Assembly: GCA_963556255.1 (NCBI GenBank)
Contig: OY744604.1
Location: forward strand, 24,099,376-24,163,375
Reading direction: 5' to 3'
From: Allolobophora icterica
Lineage: Eukaryota > Annelida > Clitellata > Crassiclitellata > Lumbricidae
DNA: 64,000 nucleotides
Both the position numbers and the translations under genes were made by a program. The notes below the pieces were generated by a model. The model made no database searches. It had not been told where the DNA came from and saw nothing but the letters and a program-made list of their open reading frames with translations. Positions 35,407 to 45,000 of this stretch are shown here, one piece after another; within the stretch, counting starts at the first letter, position 1; each line of letters opens with the position of its first letter.

Positions 35407-35976
35407 TCATTTGCGTCGCCGTCCAACACCCATCCCCAGCCTCGACTTCGCTGACATAATGGCCGATACGAGCCGGGCATCTTTCTTTTCATAATCTGGA
35501 GTTTCATCGGTGAGTGCGATCTTCGACGCGGCTGCAGCGAGGATGTCATCTGCGTGATTACGCCCTGGAGTATCTTTATGAACTGCGTAAGCCACATCGT
35601 GGTGGAGGTACGCACGGTCGAGCTGATTAACACCGTGATAGCGCTCTGACAGCCGTTTATCGAGTTTTGTGAATGGTCAACAATAAGAATACTTTCCCGT
35701 ATTCTGAAAAGAACCTCCCGGATTCTCTTCCGAAGACATACCGGATGGAAGGCTCATATGCATTTCTGGTAGAGGTAGAGCGTTGAGGGCCCTATTCAGT
35801 AGAGAACCTCCAGTCTTTCGCACTTTAGAAGGCAAAATTTGGCTCTTCTTTGCACCGCAGACGGCACAGGTTCCTTTCTTGGCTGGCCGACCGTTTCGTA
35901 ACTCGACGATTGTTTCATTTGAAGTCTCAGTATGTTTCTTACATCGTAGGCAATACATTGTTTTCGTTGAATGCAA
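35407..35976 (-). pseudogene. DUF5679 zinc ribbon + phospholipase A2-like protein
   Basis: The first 99 codons start with a zinc ribbon: MYCLRCKKHTET and RPAKKGTCAVCGAKKSQ, the DUF5679 pattern. A basic/Pro-rich linker follows. An in-frame TGA at 35679-35677 interrupts the gene just where a phospholipase A2-like Ca-binding loop would start. The same frame continues to 35407 with KLDKRL, NQLDRAYLHHDVAY (the HDxxY catalytic motif, as in parvovirus-type PLA2) and a basic C terminus (SRLGMGVGRRRK). In virions such an enzyme would disrupt membranes during entry. Whether the downstream half is ever made is unknown. Confidence 0.75.
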
Positions 35977-35996
35977 TCATAACTCGTTGTCTCTAT

Positions 35997-36683
35997 ATGG
36001 AAATAACAAATTTCGATCTCGAAGCCGACGATGGGAAAAAACACCACCATTGGTTGTTGCCATCCAGTATACGGTGTATCATCTGTGGGCCTAGTGGATG
36101 TGGAAAAACAAACCTGCTCCTTAACCTTCTGTTGAAGAAGGGGTACCTGCGTTTTGATCGGCTATACCTCTACTCAAAGTCTCTGGGACAGGAAAAATAT
36201 CAGTTTCTTCGGGACTGGATAACAGAACTCGAAAAAGTTGCCGGGAAGGAAGTGGCTTCCTTTCACTCTTGCTCAGATGAAATAGTTCCAGTTGAATCAT
36301 TAAATAAGAATGCCAGAAGCCTTCTAGTTTTCGATGACGTCATGCTTGAAAAACAGTCGCCCATCGAAAGGTATTTCACTATGGGTCGACACGGTGGCGC
36401 GGACTGCTTCTACTTAACTCAAAATTACTTCCGCATTCCCAAGCAAGCGATCCGTGACAATGCTAATCTTATCGTCCTCTTCAACCAAGACAGCAAAAAT
36501 TTGCGAGCCATTCACGATACGTTCGTGGGCGGCGACATGTCTTTCGATGAGTTCCGTACGTTCTTCAGCGAGTGTGCTGCCCAGCCATATGGATTCGCAG
36601 TCATAGATTTGACGTCTAAAGTGTACGATGGAAAATATCGTTGCGGGTTCGATCGCTTCTATAAGCCCAAGGCAAGTATTTAA
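35997..36683 (+). CDS. ATP: FtsK/HerA-type packaging ATPase
   Basis: About 228 residues from the internal ATG at 35997. The open frame extends 49 codons upstream, but that part lies over the opposite-strand gene and has no family match. Walker A is GPSGCGKTN (near residue 31); Walker B is SLLVFDDVM (near residue 110); a TQNYFRIPKQAIRDNANLIVLFNQ segment matches the sensor region of A32-like ATPases. It would pump the genome into the capsid. Apparently intact. It opens the rightward block of structural genes. About 10 bases after its stop begins a 52-bp duplication that carries the next gene's start. Confidence 0.92.
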   Translation: MEITNFDLEADDGKKHHHWLLPSSIRCIICGPSGCGKTNLLLNLLLKKGYLRFDRLYLYSKSLGQEKYQFLRDWITELEKVAGKEVASFHSCSDEIVPVESLNKNARSLLVFDDVMLEKQSPIERYFTMGRHGGADCFYLTQNYFRIPKQAIRDNANLIVLFNQDSKNLRAIHDTFVGGDMSFDEFRTFFSECAAQPYGFAVIDLTSKVYDGKYRCGFDRFYKPKASI

Positions 36684-36695
36684 AGACATGATATA

Positions 36696-36790
36696 GGCAA
36701 CATATAGTCGACATACAAACACGATGTGGACAAAAGTTATCGTTACGGGCAACATATAGTCGACATACAACCACGATGTGGACAAAAGTT
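36696..36790 (+). repeat. 52-bp direct duplication over a start codon
   Basis: ggcaacatatagtcgacatacaa.cacgatgtggacaaaagtt occurs at 36696 and again at 36748. The upstream copy brings a second ATG (36724) that opens only a very short frame ending at a TAG. Confidence 0.9.
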
Positions 36791-37876
36791 TCGTCTAAAC
36801 AGGAGCGAGACGCGTTGACTCAGGATTATTTAGCTCGCAGAAATCGATTGAGACAGCGTTTTGTGGATGAGAAGCTCGGAGAGGCAAACCTTCAGTACGA
36901 TGCGACAAAGCTTTTCAAACCAATAGCCACAGCCACGGCTGAATCACAGGCGGCTACATCTAAGGAGCTGCAGAAAGTTACCAGCGCTTTACAGGATTTG
37001 CCGGCGCAGATTTCAGAGTCTGCTAATTTTAACCCGATAGCGGCGTTGTTCGGTGATTCAGCAGGAACAACTACCCCAGCGATTCCAGCGCTTCCAGCAT
37101 CCCGAATCTCCCGCGCATTGTTAGTCAATCCAAACAAATATCTCAACGTTGAGGCAATAACACGGCACGGTTTCAAACCTTAGAGCGAGCTCGATTTAGC
37201 CGACAAGGCAGGTGCTGAAAAGATAATCGCCGAGGTAAATCATTATAATTGCTACACCCTGGGCAAAGAGAAAAAGATGGCTAAAAAGCAAAAAGACGAA
37301 GAAAAGATAGATGCGGTGACTGCAGATATTGAAGCCCTAAAGGAATATAAAAAGCGAATAGATACACTGATAGAGGGCCACAAACTCACTAAAAAAGGAA
37401 AGGGTTTCACTGTCCCAGCCGTTCCTCTGAAATTACAAGGTAACGCCTTGGGTGAGCTCTCCGTCGACCCCGTCGCGCTGTCTGCTGGTAGACTGAGAGT
37501 GTTTAAAGGTGGCAACCTCGTTCTCGAATCTCCGGCCGATGAGTCGTTGTTCAGCCTGTTAACGAAACGATTCGTTAAGACTAAGCAATACTCTCCTCAG
37601 GCAATCGAGACTTTTAAAAAGCTCGTACAGATGTCTGGTCTGCCTATTCATGGCCGGAAAAGTAAAAAGTTCCAGCTGATTCGTGGCGGCGCGGTGCAAT
37701 TTTACAACGATCCAAACGCCCTGGTAGAGAGGTTGCAGCTTTTGGTGGCCTCTAGGGCCGCGGGAAACACTGGTCTCGGCAACGAAATCTCCGCCATTCT
37801 TGACGAGTTACTGCGTTCCGGTGCGATCTCCAAAGAGCTGGCACTCGAATTGAATAGAAACATGCTCATAAAATAG
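36776..37876 (+). pseudogene. DUF8207-like Polinton protein, in-frame stop
   Basis: The frame starts MWTKVSSKQERDALTQDYLARRNRLRQRF with a coiled-coil-like N-terminal third and an Ala/Pro-rich middle. A single TAG at 37181-37183 interrupts it. The same frame is open again through a second helical stretch (KKQKDEEKIDAVTADIEALKEYKKRID) and a C-terminal globular part (GGAVQFYNDPNALVERLQLL...NEISAILDELLRSGAISKEL) up to 37876. The C-terminal part matches what I know as DUF8207, common in Polintons beside the capsid genes. Function unknown; a structural or assembly role is inferred from position. Without the stop the protein would be 366 residues. Confidence 0.7.
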
Positions 37877-37894
37877 AAATAGAAAACAAAATTC

Positions 37895-38695
37895 ATGGCT
37901 CAGATGGAACGCTCGGAGAAACTGCTCGAAGAAATTCCAGACCTTTTGCAGCCTAAGGAAAATTTTAGTATAGTTGTTTCCTCAGATACTACAGGGTGGA
38001 CCACGGCTTTCTCACCACCGCTGTACCTGGATCCAAAAAGACGCTTTGAGCTTGCTTTGGTCAATCTTGAAACTTATAATTCGATTCCCAACATCGATAG
38101 TACAAATAACAAGTTCGTCTACAGCTCCGAGAATGGTGTGACGTGGAAGACGATCATTTTGCCCGACGGAAGCTACGAGATCGCACAGATTAATGATGAA
38201 ATCGGTAGGCAGTTAGAAAAGCAAAATTCTCCGACGGGTGTGACACCACTCGGCTTTAATTCTCCTATTACCATAGGAGCTAACGCATCTACCCTACGCG
38301 CCTTCATAAAAATTACGAATGCTCTATATAAGGTAAATATGGCTCAATCTACCATCAGGCAAATGCTCGGTTTTAACCCTCAGAGGCTTGGTAGTGGTTA
38401 TAAAGAGGGAGAAAATCCAGTCGATATTCTCCGGGTGGACACAATCCTGGTAAATTGTGACATTATCTCTGGATCGTATCGCAATGGTAGTCAGCTGCCA
38501 GTAATCTACAGTTTTTTCCCGGATGTGTCGCCCGGCTACAAGGTAATCGAGTCTCCGAAAAATCTGGTGTACCTACCAGTTGCACTGGCTGGCAACGTAC
38601 AGGGCATTCGTGTGTGGCTGACCGACCAGAATGGTGAACAATTAAACCTCCGCGGTGAGACAGTAACTATAAGGTTTCACATCCGCAGTGCGTAG
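37895..38695 (+). CDS. Minor capsid (penton-type) protein
   Basis: A 266-residue, beta-rich protein. The family strings DTILVNCDIISGSYRNGSQLPVIYSFFPDVSPGYKVIESPKNLVYLPV and IRVWLTDQNGEQLNLRGE are typical of the single jelly-roll minor capsid protein (PX) of Polintons. It would form the vertices of the capsid together with the double jelly-roll protein encoded at 39267. Intact. Its end overlaps by a few bases the longest frame of the next gene, whose likely ATG lies just beyond. Confidence 0.75.
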   Translation: MAQMERSEKLLEEIPDLLQPKENFSIVVSSDTTGWTTAFSPPLYLDPKRRFELALVNLETYNSIPNIDSTNNKFVYSSENGVTWKTIILPDGSYEIAQINDEIGRQLEKQNSPTGVTPLGFNSPITIGANASTLRAFIKITNALYKVNMAQSTIRQMLGFNPQRLGSGYKEGENPVDILRVDTILVNCDIISGSYRNGSQLPVIYSFFPDVSPGYKVIESPKNLVYLPVALAGNVQGIRVWLTDQNGEQLNLRGETVTIRFHIRSA

Positions 38696-38717
38696 ATTTT
38701 CACACTTAAATATTCTC

Positions 38718-39167
38718 ATGTTTGTTCTTGGAATTAAAAAGCGGCGTCGTGTCGTGGGTGGTGGACTTTTCGACTGGATACCCAAAATCGCGGGCTTCCT
38801 TGGCCGTGCAGGCTCCTTTATTTCGGCGAATAGAGGCGCAATCACGAACGTTGCCAAGGTGGTTGGTAATGTCGCGAAAGCTGGGGCCACAACAGCATCT
38901 GCCGTCAGGCAAATTGTTGATGCCGTGAAAGCGAGACGCGCTGCGGCGGCGGAAACGCAAATGAAAAATTCATCTGCCGCGCCCGTTGTTCCCGCACCTT
39001 TGGAGAAGGCGCTCAGCGACAAGAGCATCGAATACTTAAAACAACTGGCTGTGAGTCCGCCACCTGTTATTCCGACAATGGCTGACATAAACAGCCGCAT
39101 TGCTGGATCCGGTTTCAAGACTATAAAGCTGAGTCGCGGCGGTAAGGGTCTGTTTCTCGCAAAATGA
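38718..39167 (+). CDS. Small basic virion-type protein
   Basis: 149 residues from ATG 38718. A further in-frame ATG at 38688 overlaps the preceding gene and is less likely. The N terminus is strongly basic (GIKKRRRVVGG), followed by an amphipathic Gly-rich segment (GLFDWIPKIAGFLGRAGSFI) and Ala-rich helices. The layout recalls adenovirus-type core or membrane-active minor proteins, and similar small proteins sit between the capsid genes of adintovirus-like Polintons. A DNA-condensing or membrane role is inferred. Confidence 0.55.
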   Translation: MFVLGIKKRRRVVGGGLFDWIPKIAGFLGRAGSFISANRGAITNVAKVVGNVAKAGATTASAVRQIVDAVKARRAAAAETQMKNSSAAPVVPAPLEKALSDKSIEYLKQLAVSPPPVIPTMADINSRIAGSGFKTIKLSRGGKGLFLAK

Positions 39168-39266
39168 AAAAAATATTCACAAACGCAAAAAAGTTTAACC
39201 TACCACATATGAAATTAATTTGTAACATGATTAATAATTGAAGCTTGAATTTTTTTAGCTATAATA
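39168..39266 (+). promoter_or_regulatory. AT-rich leader before major capsid gene
   Basis: A 99-bp AT-rich gap, the largest in the capsid block. It ends in tttttttagctataataatgg at the capsid ATG. A late promoter is plausible but unproven. Confidence 0.25.
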
Positions 39267-40554
39267 ATGGCGGCATTTGACGTGCCGAGTGAAATGTTGG
39301 ACATCGCTTCGGCGGTGCCCGATGACAATAGCATCGAATCCTTTGAATACCGCGAGTATGAATCACAAAACCCTGCGGCTATTAACAACGGTCAGGCCAT
39401 ACAGATAGACATCCAGAACCAAGACATTTTCACACAGCCTTCCAAGAGCTACCTTCTTGTGGAGGGCAGGATTACATCAACTGGCGCGGCTTACATCGCA
39501 GACTCGTTGGTGTCATTCATCAACAATGCTATCCCGTACATGTTTTCTCAAATTCGATACCTGGCTAACAATACCGAGATAGAGAATGTCATGTCACCTG
39601 GGCAAGCCACGACGATGAAAGGCATGCTGGTATACGGCGATGATTTTTCCAAAGGCGAAGGTTTAAACATGTGTTGGCAGAAGGACACGAGTGCGGCGGC
39701 GGCGGCTGCGAATATCGGCTTCGAGGCCCGTCGACTGATGATCATTGGAAAACCCGTCCCTATTGGCACATTTTCATTCATCGTTCCCTTAAGACATCTA
39801 TTCGGTTTTTGCGATGATTATCACAAGGTCGTATACGGGATTAAACACTCCTTACTGCTGAGCCGGCAGGGAGATGCAGACGCGATCTTCAAGGAAGCCG
39901 CAGCGACCAATGGCCAGATCGCGCTGACTAAACTCTCCTGGTTCATGCCGCATATCTCTGGAGTATAAAAGCATGCTTATGAAGCAGATTGAAGCAAAGG
40001 TTAAGGTACCTGTGGCATTCCGCGCAATGCAATGCGACAACATTGCGGTGCCACGAGCGACGACTTTTTCCTGGCGTTTGAGTGTTAAGTCGGGCACGGA
40101 AAAGCCACGCTGGATTCTTGTTGCTTTTCAGACTGGAAAGAATGCACATCAAGGCCAGAATCCGGCACTGTTTGACCATGCACAGGTTCGCAACATATTC
40201 GCTTTGCTCAACACCGATCGCTACCCAATGGTTGACATGAATCTCGACTACACCAAGAGGACAACCTCTCGCGCTTATAAGGCCCTACGTGACTTCAAGG
40301 AAGAATATTGCGGTATAGACGCGCGTGAATCGTCGTGCCAATTGACACCAATCGAATTTGTAGATTTGTTTCCGATCTTCGTCCTGGACGTGCGCAGGCA
40401 ATCCGAACGACTTAAAACCTCTGTACAGGACATACAAATCAAGGTGGACTTTAACGAAGGGGTACCAAATAATACGACGGCATATGCCGTCCTGATCAGC
40501 GACCGACTCCTGAATTTTGAATCGGATGGCAGCAAATTCAACGTCGTCTACTAG
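39267..40554 (+). pseudogene. MCP: Double jelly-roll major capsid protein, frameshifted
   Basis: The first frame (233 codons) holds the first jelly roll: ESFEYREYESQNPAA, SKSYLLVEGRI, INNAIPYMFSQIRYLANNTEIE, PLRHLFGFCDDYHKVVYGIKHSLLL. It stops after KLSWFMPHISGV. The second frame, shifted by one base near 39960-39972, continues with the second jelly roll (FSWRLSVKSGTEKPRWILVAFQTGKN, YPMVDMNLDY, FPIFVLDVRRQSERLK, AYAVLISDRLLNFESDG) to 40554. About 430 residues in total, the usual length for the PY family. The protein forms the hexon-like capsid shell. As read, only the first half would be made in one piece. Confidence 0.92.
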
Positions 40555-40610
40555 AAATCGGTTTTTCACATTTAGATACAAGGCCCTCTTTTGATATATT
40601 TTTTGCAAAA

Positions 40611-41186
40611 ATGAAAACTGAATACGTTGCGTTCGGCCTTTCACTGACCGAAGGGCAAAAGCAAACATTGGCTAGAGCTGCGCGTGCCGGAACTGGTGCC
40701 ACGATCCGGCTCACTCATGGCCAACTTCGCGGAGACGATAAGCTCGCGCTGACAAAAGTTCAAGCCGCCCGAATAGTGAAGAAGATTACCGCAGGCGTTG
40801 GCATGGAGCTGAGATTCACCAAAACGCAATTGAAAAAGATGACAAAATCTGGCGGATTTCTTCCACTACTGGCTCTCCTCCCGCTGATTTTTGGCGGGTT
40901 AACCGCGGTGGGTGCCGCGGCTGGAGGGGCCGCCGAGGTGGCAAAGGCCGTGCACAACAAACAGGCCAGCGATGCAGAGGCTCTGCGCAAGAAACAGGCC
41001 AGCGATGCGGCCCAAGCCGAGAAAAAACGGATCGACGACGCGGCTTTAGCAGAGGCCGCGCGTCATAATCGCGAAGTCGAAGCTCAGGTCCGTGAAACCG
41101 GTTTATATCTCGGGCGCCAGACTTATGGTGGTTGCTGTTCAAAGTGCAAAGGATCCGGTCTCTGCTATATCGGGCAAAAAAACTAA
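40611..41186 (+). CDS. Polinton membrane-active-type (pVI-like) protein
   Basis: 191 residues. The N-terminal half is a repeated basic helix-turn pattern. A GGFLPLLALLPLIFGGLTAVGAAAGG hydrophobic segment (around residue 80) follows the KKMTKSG motif. The next stretch repeats NKQASDAEALRKKQASDAAQ (heptad-like) and ends in a Cys-rich tail (GGCCSKCKGSGLCYIG). The hydrophobic plus Ala-rich layout is a constant of Polintons just upstream of the protease. By position and make-up it may correspond to the adenovirus pVI-type lytic protein, which is processed by the protease. Intact. Its last 55 bases overlap the protease gene. Confidence 0.6.
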   Translation: MKTEYVAFGLSLTEGQKQTLARAARAGTGATIRLTHGQLRGDDKLALTKVQAARIVKKITAGVGMELRFTKTQLKKMTKSGGFLPLLALLPLIFGGLTAVGAAAGGAAEVAKAVHNKQASDAEALRKKQASDAAQAEKKRIDDAALAEAARHNREVEAQVRETGLYLGRQTYGGCCSKCKGSGLCYIGQKN

Positions 41187-41557
41187 AACCGTTGAGCAAC
41201 TTTGACATAGAGAAAGTCGCCCGAGGTCTGCCGCATTTCCGCGGTGTTTTCATGCGAGATGGTCTGCCAGCCGTGGCTCGTGAGAAGGAGTGTGGAGTTG
41301 TCAATTTAGATTCCGGTTCCGGTGATGGCACTCACTGGGTCGCCTATTGGATAGATGGACCTGCAGCCGTCTATTTTGACAGTTTTGGGCTGGATCCGCC
41401 TCTCGAAATTTCTCGATATTTAGACCGTTCCATAAGAACTCAAACGTTCCAGCTACAGGGGCCCGATGATGTGGTATGTGGTCATCTCTGCCTGACCGTG
41501 CTAAGAGAGCTCGCTGCCGGAAAGAATTTTGAAGACATCGTGCTTGACCTATGTTAG
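41132..41557 (+). CDS. PRO: Adenain-like cysteine protease
   Basis: A C48/C5-type protease with the triad in the adenain order: His in GDGTHWVAYW, Asp in VYFDSFGLDPP, and Gln and Cys in QGPDDVVCGHLCL. The conserved LSNFDIEKVARGL and FRGVFMRDGLP strings precede it. It would cleave capsid precursors during maturation. The start is uncertain: the ATG at 41132 lies in the end of the previous gene, and only the segment after about residue 16 matches the family. Intact. Confidence 0.92.
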   Translation: MLFKVQRIRSLLYRAKKLKPLSNFDIEKVARGLPHFRGVFMRDGLPAVAREKECGVVNLDSGSGDGTHWVAYWIDGPAAVYFDSFGLDPPLEISRYLDRSIRTQTFQLQGPDDVVCGHLCLTVLRELAAGKNFEDIVLDLC

Positions 41558-41624
41558 ACTTCCGTCACCTTTTTGTATATAAAAACTGCCGGTTGATAAA
41601 TTTGGAAGAGACGGTGGAGGTGGG

Positions 41625-43759
41625 GTGGGAGGGGGGCAGATAAGCGCCGCTGGGCTCGTCCACAAAGCGGGTGATACCATGATGGGAATTCTGTCGGCTG
41701 GAGGTTTTCGGCTGACAAATGTGGGAACGCCCACGATGGAAACGGACGCTGCAACAAAGGCTTATGCGGACATCGTAGATCAGGACAACTTACAAATCAC
41801 CGGTGGAACGATGTCTGGCGTTCTAAAAATGGGTGGTCACAAAGTTACTGGGCTGCCCACAGACGCTGGTGCGTCTGAAAGCGACGCAGCGAGCTGGGCA
41901 CAAGTTGTACGATACGCGGACCAGAAGGCAACCGCAGCTGAAAATCATGCAGACCAGAAGCTTATCGATGCCAGGCAGTACACGGACGAGAAGAATGCGG
42001 GGCTGAGAGATTCTGTTAGGCGGTATGCAGATGACAAGGACCTTATTGTTAAAAGTTATGTTAACGAGCAAGATGTTATCGTCAGGAACGCATGCGTGCT
42101 CAAATCAGGCGGCGTAATGACTGGAAGTTTAGTTATGGGTGGCCACCGAGTTACTGGGCTCCCAACAGAAATTTCAGGATCCGATAGCGACGCAGCGAGT
42201 TGGAAACAAGTGTCAACAGCGGTCGCTGGCGCTCTAGTAAAACTCGATAGAGTACCCACGGAGTCTTTGCATGTGGTGAATAAGCGGTATGTAGATTCCC
42301 GCGACGCTTCTTACAGACAGTACGTGGATGAGAAGGTCACCACCGCTAGAAGATATGTGGACGAGAAGCATGCTATCGTAAGAGGCGGGCATGTGCTCAA
42401 AAGCTGCGATTCTATGACTGGTGATTTGATCATGGGTGGTAAAAGAGTGACTGGGTTCCCAACAGAAATTCCAGGATCCGATAGCGACGCCGCGAGTTTG
42501 AAACAGGTGACGCAGCTGATCAGCAGCGCCACTTTGAATAATGATATGGCGCCGGCGGGACCAAAGTACTTGACTAACAAACGGTATGTGGACGCGAAAA
42601 ACGTTGAGATTGGAGCTTCCGTTAGACTCTATGCGGACCAGAAAGCTGAAGCTGCTAAGAGGTACGCCAACGAGCAAGATGTTATCGTTAGGAGCGCATG
42701 CGTGCTTAAAGCTGGTGATGTAATGACTGGTGATTTAATCATGGGCGGTAAAAGAGTTACTGGGCTCCCTACGAGCGCAGCAACGTCCGAAAGCGACGCG
42801 ACGAGTATGGCACAAGTATCGAAGCTGATCGCCGACAACATGACAAAGACTGATAGAGTACCAACAGAACCGTTGCATGTGACAAATAAACGATACGTTG
42901 ACGTGAAAAATGCTGAGATTGGAGCTTCCGTTAGACTCTATGCGGACCAGAAAGCTGAAGCTGCTAAGAGGTACGCCAACGAGCAAGATGCTATCGTTAT
43001 GAACGCCTGCGTGTTCAAATCCGGCAGTACCATGACCGGTGATCTGGCTATGGGTGGTAAAAGAGTGACTGGGCTCCCAACAGAAATTTCAGGATCCGAT
43101 AGCGACGCTGTGAGTTTTAAACAAGTGACGCGGCTGATCACCATCGCCACTACGAATAACGAAACGCCGCCCTCGGGACCATGGTACCTGACTAACAAGC
43201 GGTATGTAGACAGTGAGATAGCTAATGTAAGGCGATACGCGACGAACCTAAACATTCTCAACTACAGCGGCCACATTCCGCCCCTATCCAGAAACGTTTC
43301 CGAAACGGGTTTTATTGCCTCAGCCAACGAATCTTTACCCACTAACCCGCCTCATATGGCATTCAACTCGGGTGTGAGGGGTGAGTGGAAGACGGCGTCC
43401 ACATTGAGAGGAGATAGTGGGGCTAGTGGGACTTGGTTACAGATTGAATGCCCGACGACTGTGCAAGCATGGAAGGTTAGTCTGGCTGGGGGAATTAGTT
43501 CTACTGCTCCGCGTATCACGTCCTGGAAGATTTATGGGATTCCACCCACCGGTCCTGGAGTAGGAATGGCACTCAATCCCCCATTTCCTCCACTGTCACT
43601 TTGACTAATTCTGCACAAGAGTTCACCTTCACTAATGACAGAGAATACAAAAAATTCAGGCTGATGGTCTTGGCCACCAGCCCACCACAAGCTACTTTTG
43701 GAATATCCCACTTCCAGATCTATACATATTTTAGACATGGGGGACAGTCAATAGTATAG
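41625..43759 (+). pseudogene. Fibre-like protein with repeats and discoidin-like end
   Basis: The long frame (659 codons) is made of about six modules of the pattern MTGxLxMGGxxVTGLPT-x-SDSDAASxxQV. They alternate with NKRYVDxxN and coiled-coil-like YADQKAEAAKRYANEQD stretches, as in phage tail fibres and trimeric viral spikes. The last about 120 residues (GEWKTASTLRGDSGASGTWLQIECP...WKVSLAGGI...ITSWKIYG) look like a galactose-binding/F5/8C-type domain. Near 43570-43580 the frame changes at a C-run. The domain end (EFTFTNDREYKKFRLMVLA...FGISHFQIYTYF) is in another frame, stopping at 43759. By position after the protease and by structure it probably binds the host cell. A start upstream of 41625 cannot be excluded. 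Confidence 0.75.
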
Positions 43760-43765
43760 AAAAAT

Positions 43766-44317
43766 ATGGCTGACACGCACTACAAGATTCGAGGGTATCT
43801 CCGTCAACACGGAGAAATAGACATGTGTAAATACAGCATAAACAGTCTAGGTGATGTAGGCCACTGGGGTTACGACATCCCAAAGCCCACCGCAGAGTTA
43901 TTGACCGCGGTGCCTCAACAGCACATCGACTTCGTGTCTGACGATTACCACAGCCGCGATATCTATACGGCGGCCGGAACGGTAACCACCAGTGCGTGGC
44001 AAACTCTTCCATTGACCGCTGCGCGTTTTCCGATAAGTTTGCAAACCACCAATGAGGGGGTCTCGTTAGAGTGCGGGTTCTGGAAGCTTACAGTCTTTGG
44101 TGTTTGCGGTGGTGATGCAACAGTTCGCGTTATAGCACCGGCAGCTGGTGGTGGTAGCATCGATCGTACAGTTGACATTCAAAGTGGACAATTTGATGTA
44201 TCTAGGGCAATATTCATTCCAGGACAAACGAGTTTCAGAATTGAAGGAAAAAAGAGAGGTGTTGAAAGTACTTCAACTATTGAGTTAAACGTAACTTTAC
44301 TAATAGAGCAACTATAA
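43766..44317 (+). CDS. Polinton accessory protein, beta-rich, unknown
   Basis: 183 residues, starting six bases after the fibre stop. Predominantly beta-prone. A Gly-rich turn (PAAGGGSIDRTVDIQSGQFDVSRAIFIPGQTSFRIEG) suggests a jelly-roll or other sandwich fold. No known motif recognised. Its immediate coupling to the fibre gene suggests a partner or second attachment protein. Intact. Confidence 0.55.
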   Translation: MADTHYKIRGYLRQHGEIDMCKYSINSLGDVGHWGYDIPKPTAELLTAVPQQHIDFVSDDYHSRDIYTAAGTVTTSAWQTLPLTAARFPISLQTTNEGVSLECGFWKLTVFGVCGGDATVRVIAPAAGGGSIDRTVDIQSGQFDVSRAIFIPGQTSFRIEGKKRGVESTSTIELNVTLLIEQL

Positions 44318-44325
44318 AAAAAACA

Positions 44326-44931
44326 ATGTCTTTGTACCCAACGCTGATGGAGTCAACAATTTTGTCAGACACAACGTCGCAAACATTTCGCTTGCAGAAG
44401 ATCGGCGAAATAGAAGCATTCCTGAGGTCTGAGGCGATAAGTCGAGGACAACTGTGCAAAAAGTATAAGAGGGTTGTAGATGTGGCTAATGGGGCCTCGG
44501 CCGGCCTTGCTATGGTGAGTCTTGGAACTGGGGTGGGTGGGGCAGCTATGTTAGCCACTGGTATTGGTTTTATTCCTGGTATTGTTCTAGAGAGTTTGGC
44601 CATAGCGACGAGTTTTCTGGATATCATTGGAAATGTTGTCAGTAGAAGTTTTGTTGCTAAAGCTTCAAAACATGACGAAATTTGTATTTTAGCGGAAAGT
44701 AAACTAAACACTGTTCATGACCACATTTCTAAGGCTTTGGAAGACACTGCTATTAGCGATGAAGAGTATAAGCTTATTCTGGGAGAGGAGGAGAAATATA
44801 GAACGATGAAACGTGATATACAAAGCAAGAATGGAAAAAAAGAGTTGCCGAGTCAAAGCAAAGACCAGATGGTGGCAGAACTAATCAAGAAACTAACCAG
44901 CGCTGGGACTTCCCCGCGAACCTCAACATAA
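44326..44931 (+). CDS. Polinton accessory protein with hydrophobic centre
   Basis: 201 residues. An N-terminal helix (KIGEIEAFLRSEAISRGQLCKKYKRVVD) leads into a Gly/Ala-rich hydrophobic region of about 70 residues (GASAGLAMVSLGTGVGGAAMLATGIGF...) that could be two membrane-spanning or membrane-inserting hairpins. A helical tail follows (KHDEICILAESKLNTVHDHISKALEDTAISDEEYKLIL). The family is frequent at Polinton right ends. A diverged relic of the same family lies at 11690-12110. Intact; function unknown. Confidence 0.7.
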   Translation: MSLYPTLMESTILSDTTSQTFRLQKIGEIEAFLRSEAISRGQLCKKYKRVVDVANGASAGLAMVSLGTGVGGAAMLATGIGFIPGIVLESLAIATSFLDIIGNVVSRSFVAKASKHDEICILAESKLNTVHDHISKALEDTAISDEEYKLILGEEEKYRTMKRDIQSKNGKKELPSQSKDQMVAELIKKLTSAGTSPRTST

Positions 44932-45000
44932 AAGTTTTTATCTATGGTGGTTGGAGTAGTGAGTCTGTAACTCCTAGCGCACCACCAGCATATTATTAGG
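44932..45000. other. Gap after last Polinton gene
   Basis: Short A/T-rich spacer before the tandem repeat. Confidence 0.4.

Noticed and set aside
38688..41557. Free adenovirus genome fragment
   Set aside because: Adenain and hexon-like genes are accompanied by an RVE integrase and Polinton TIRs, and the polymerase and gene order are Polinton-type.
41625..43604. Phage tail fibre implying bacterial contamination
   Set aside because: The gene is embedded between Polinton protease and accessory genes on the same strand, inside matching TIRs, in an otherwise eukaryotic contig.
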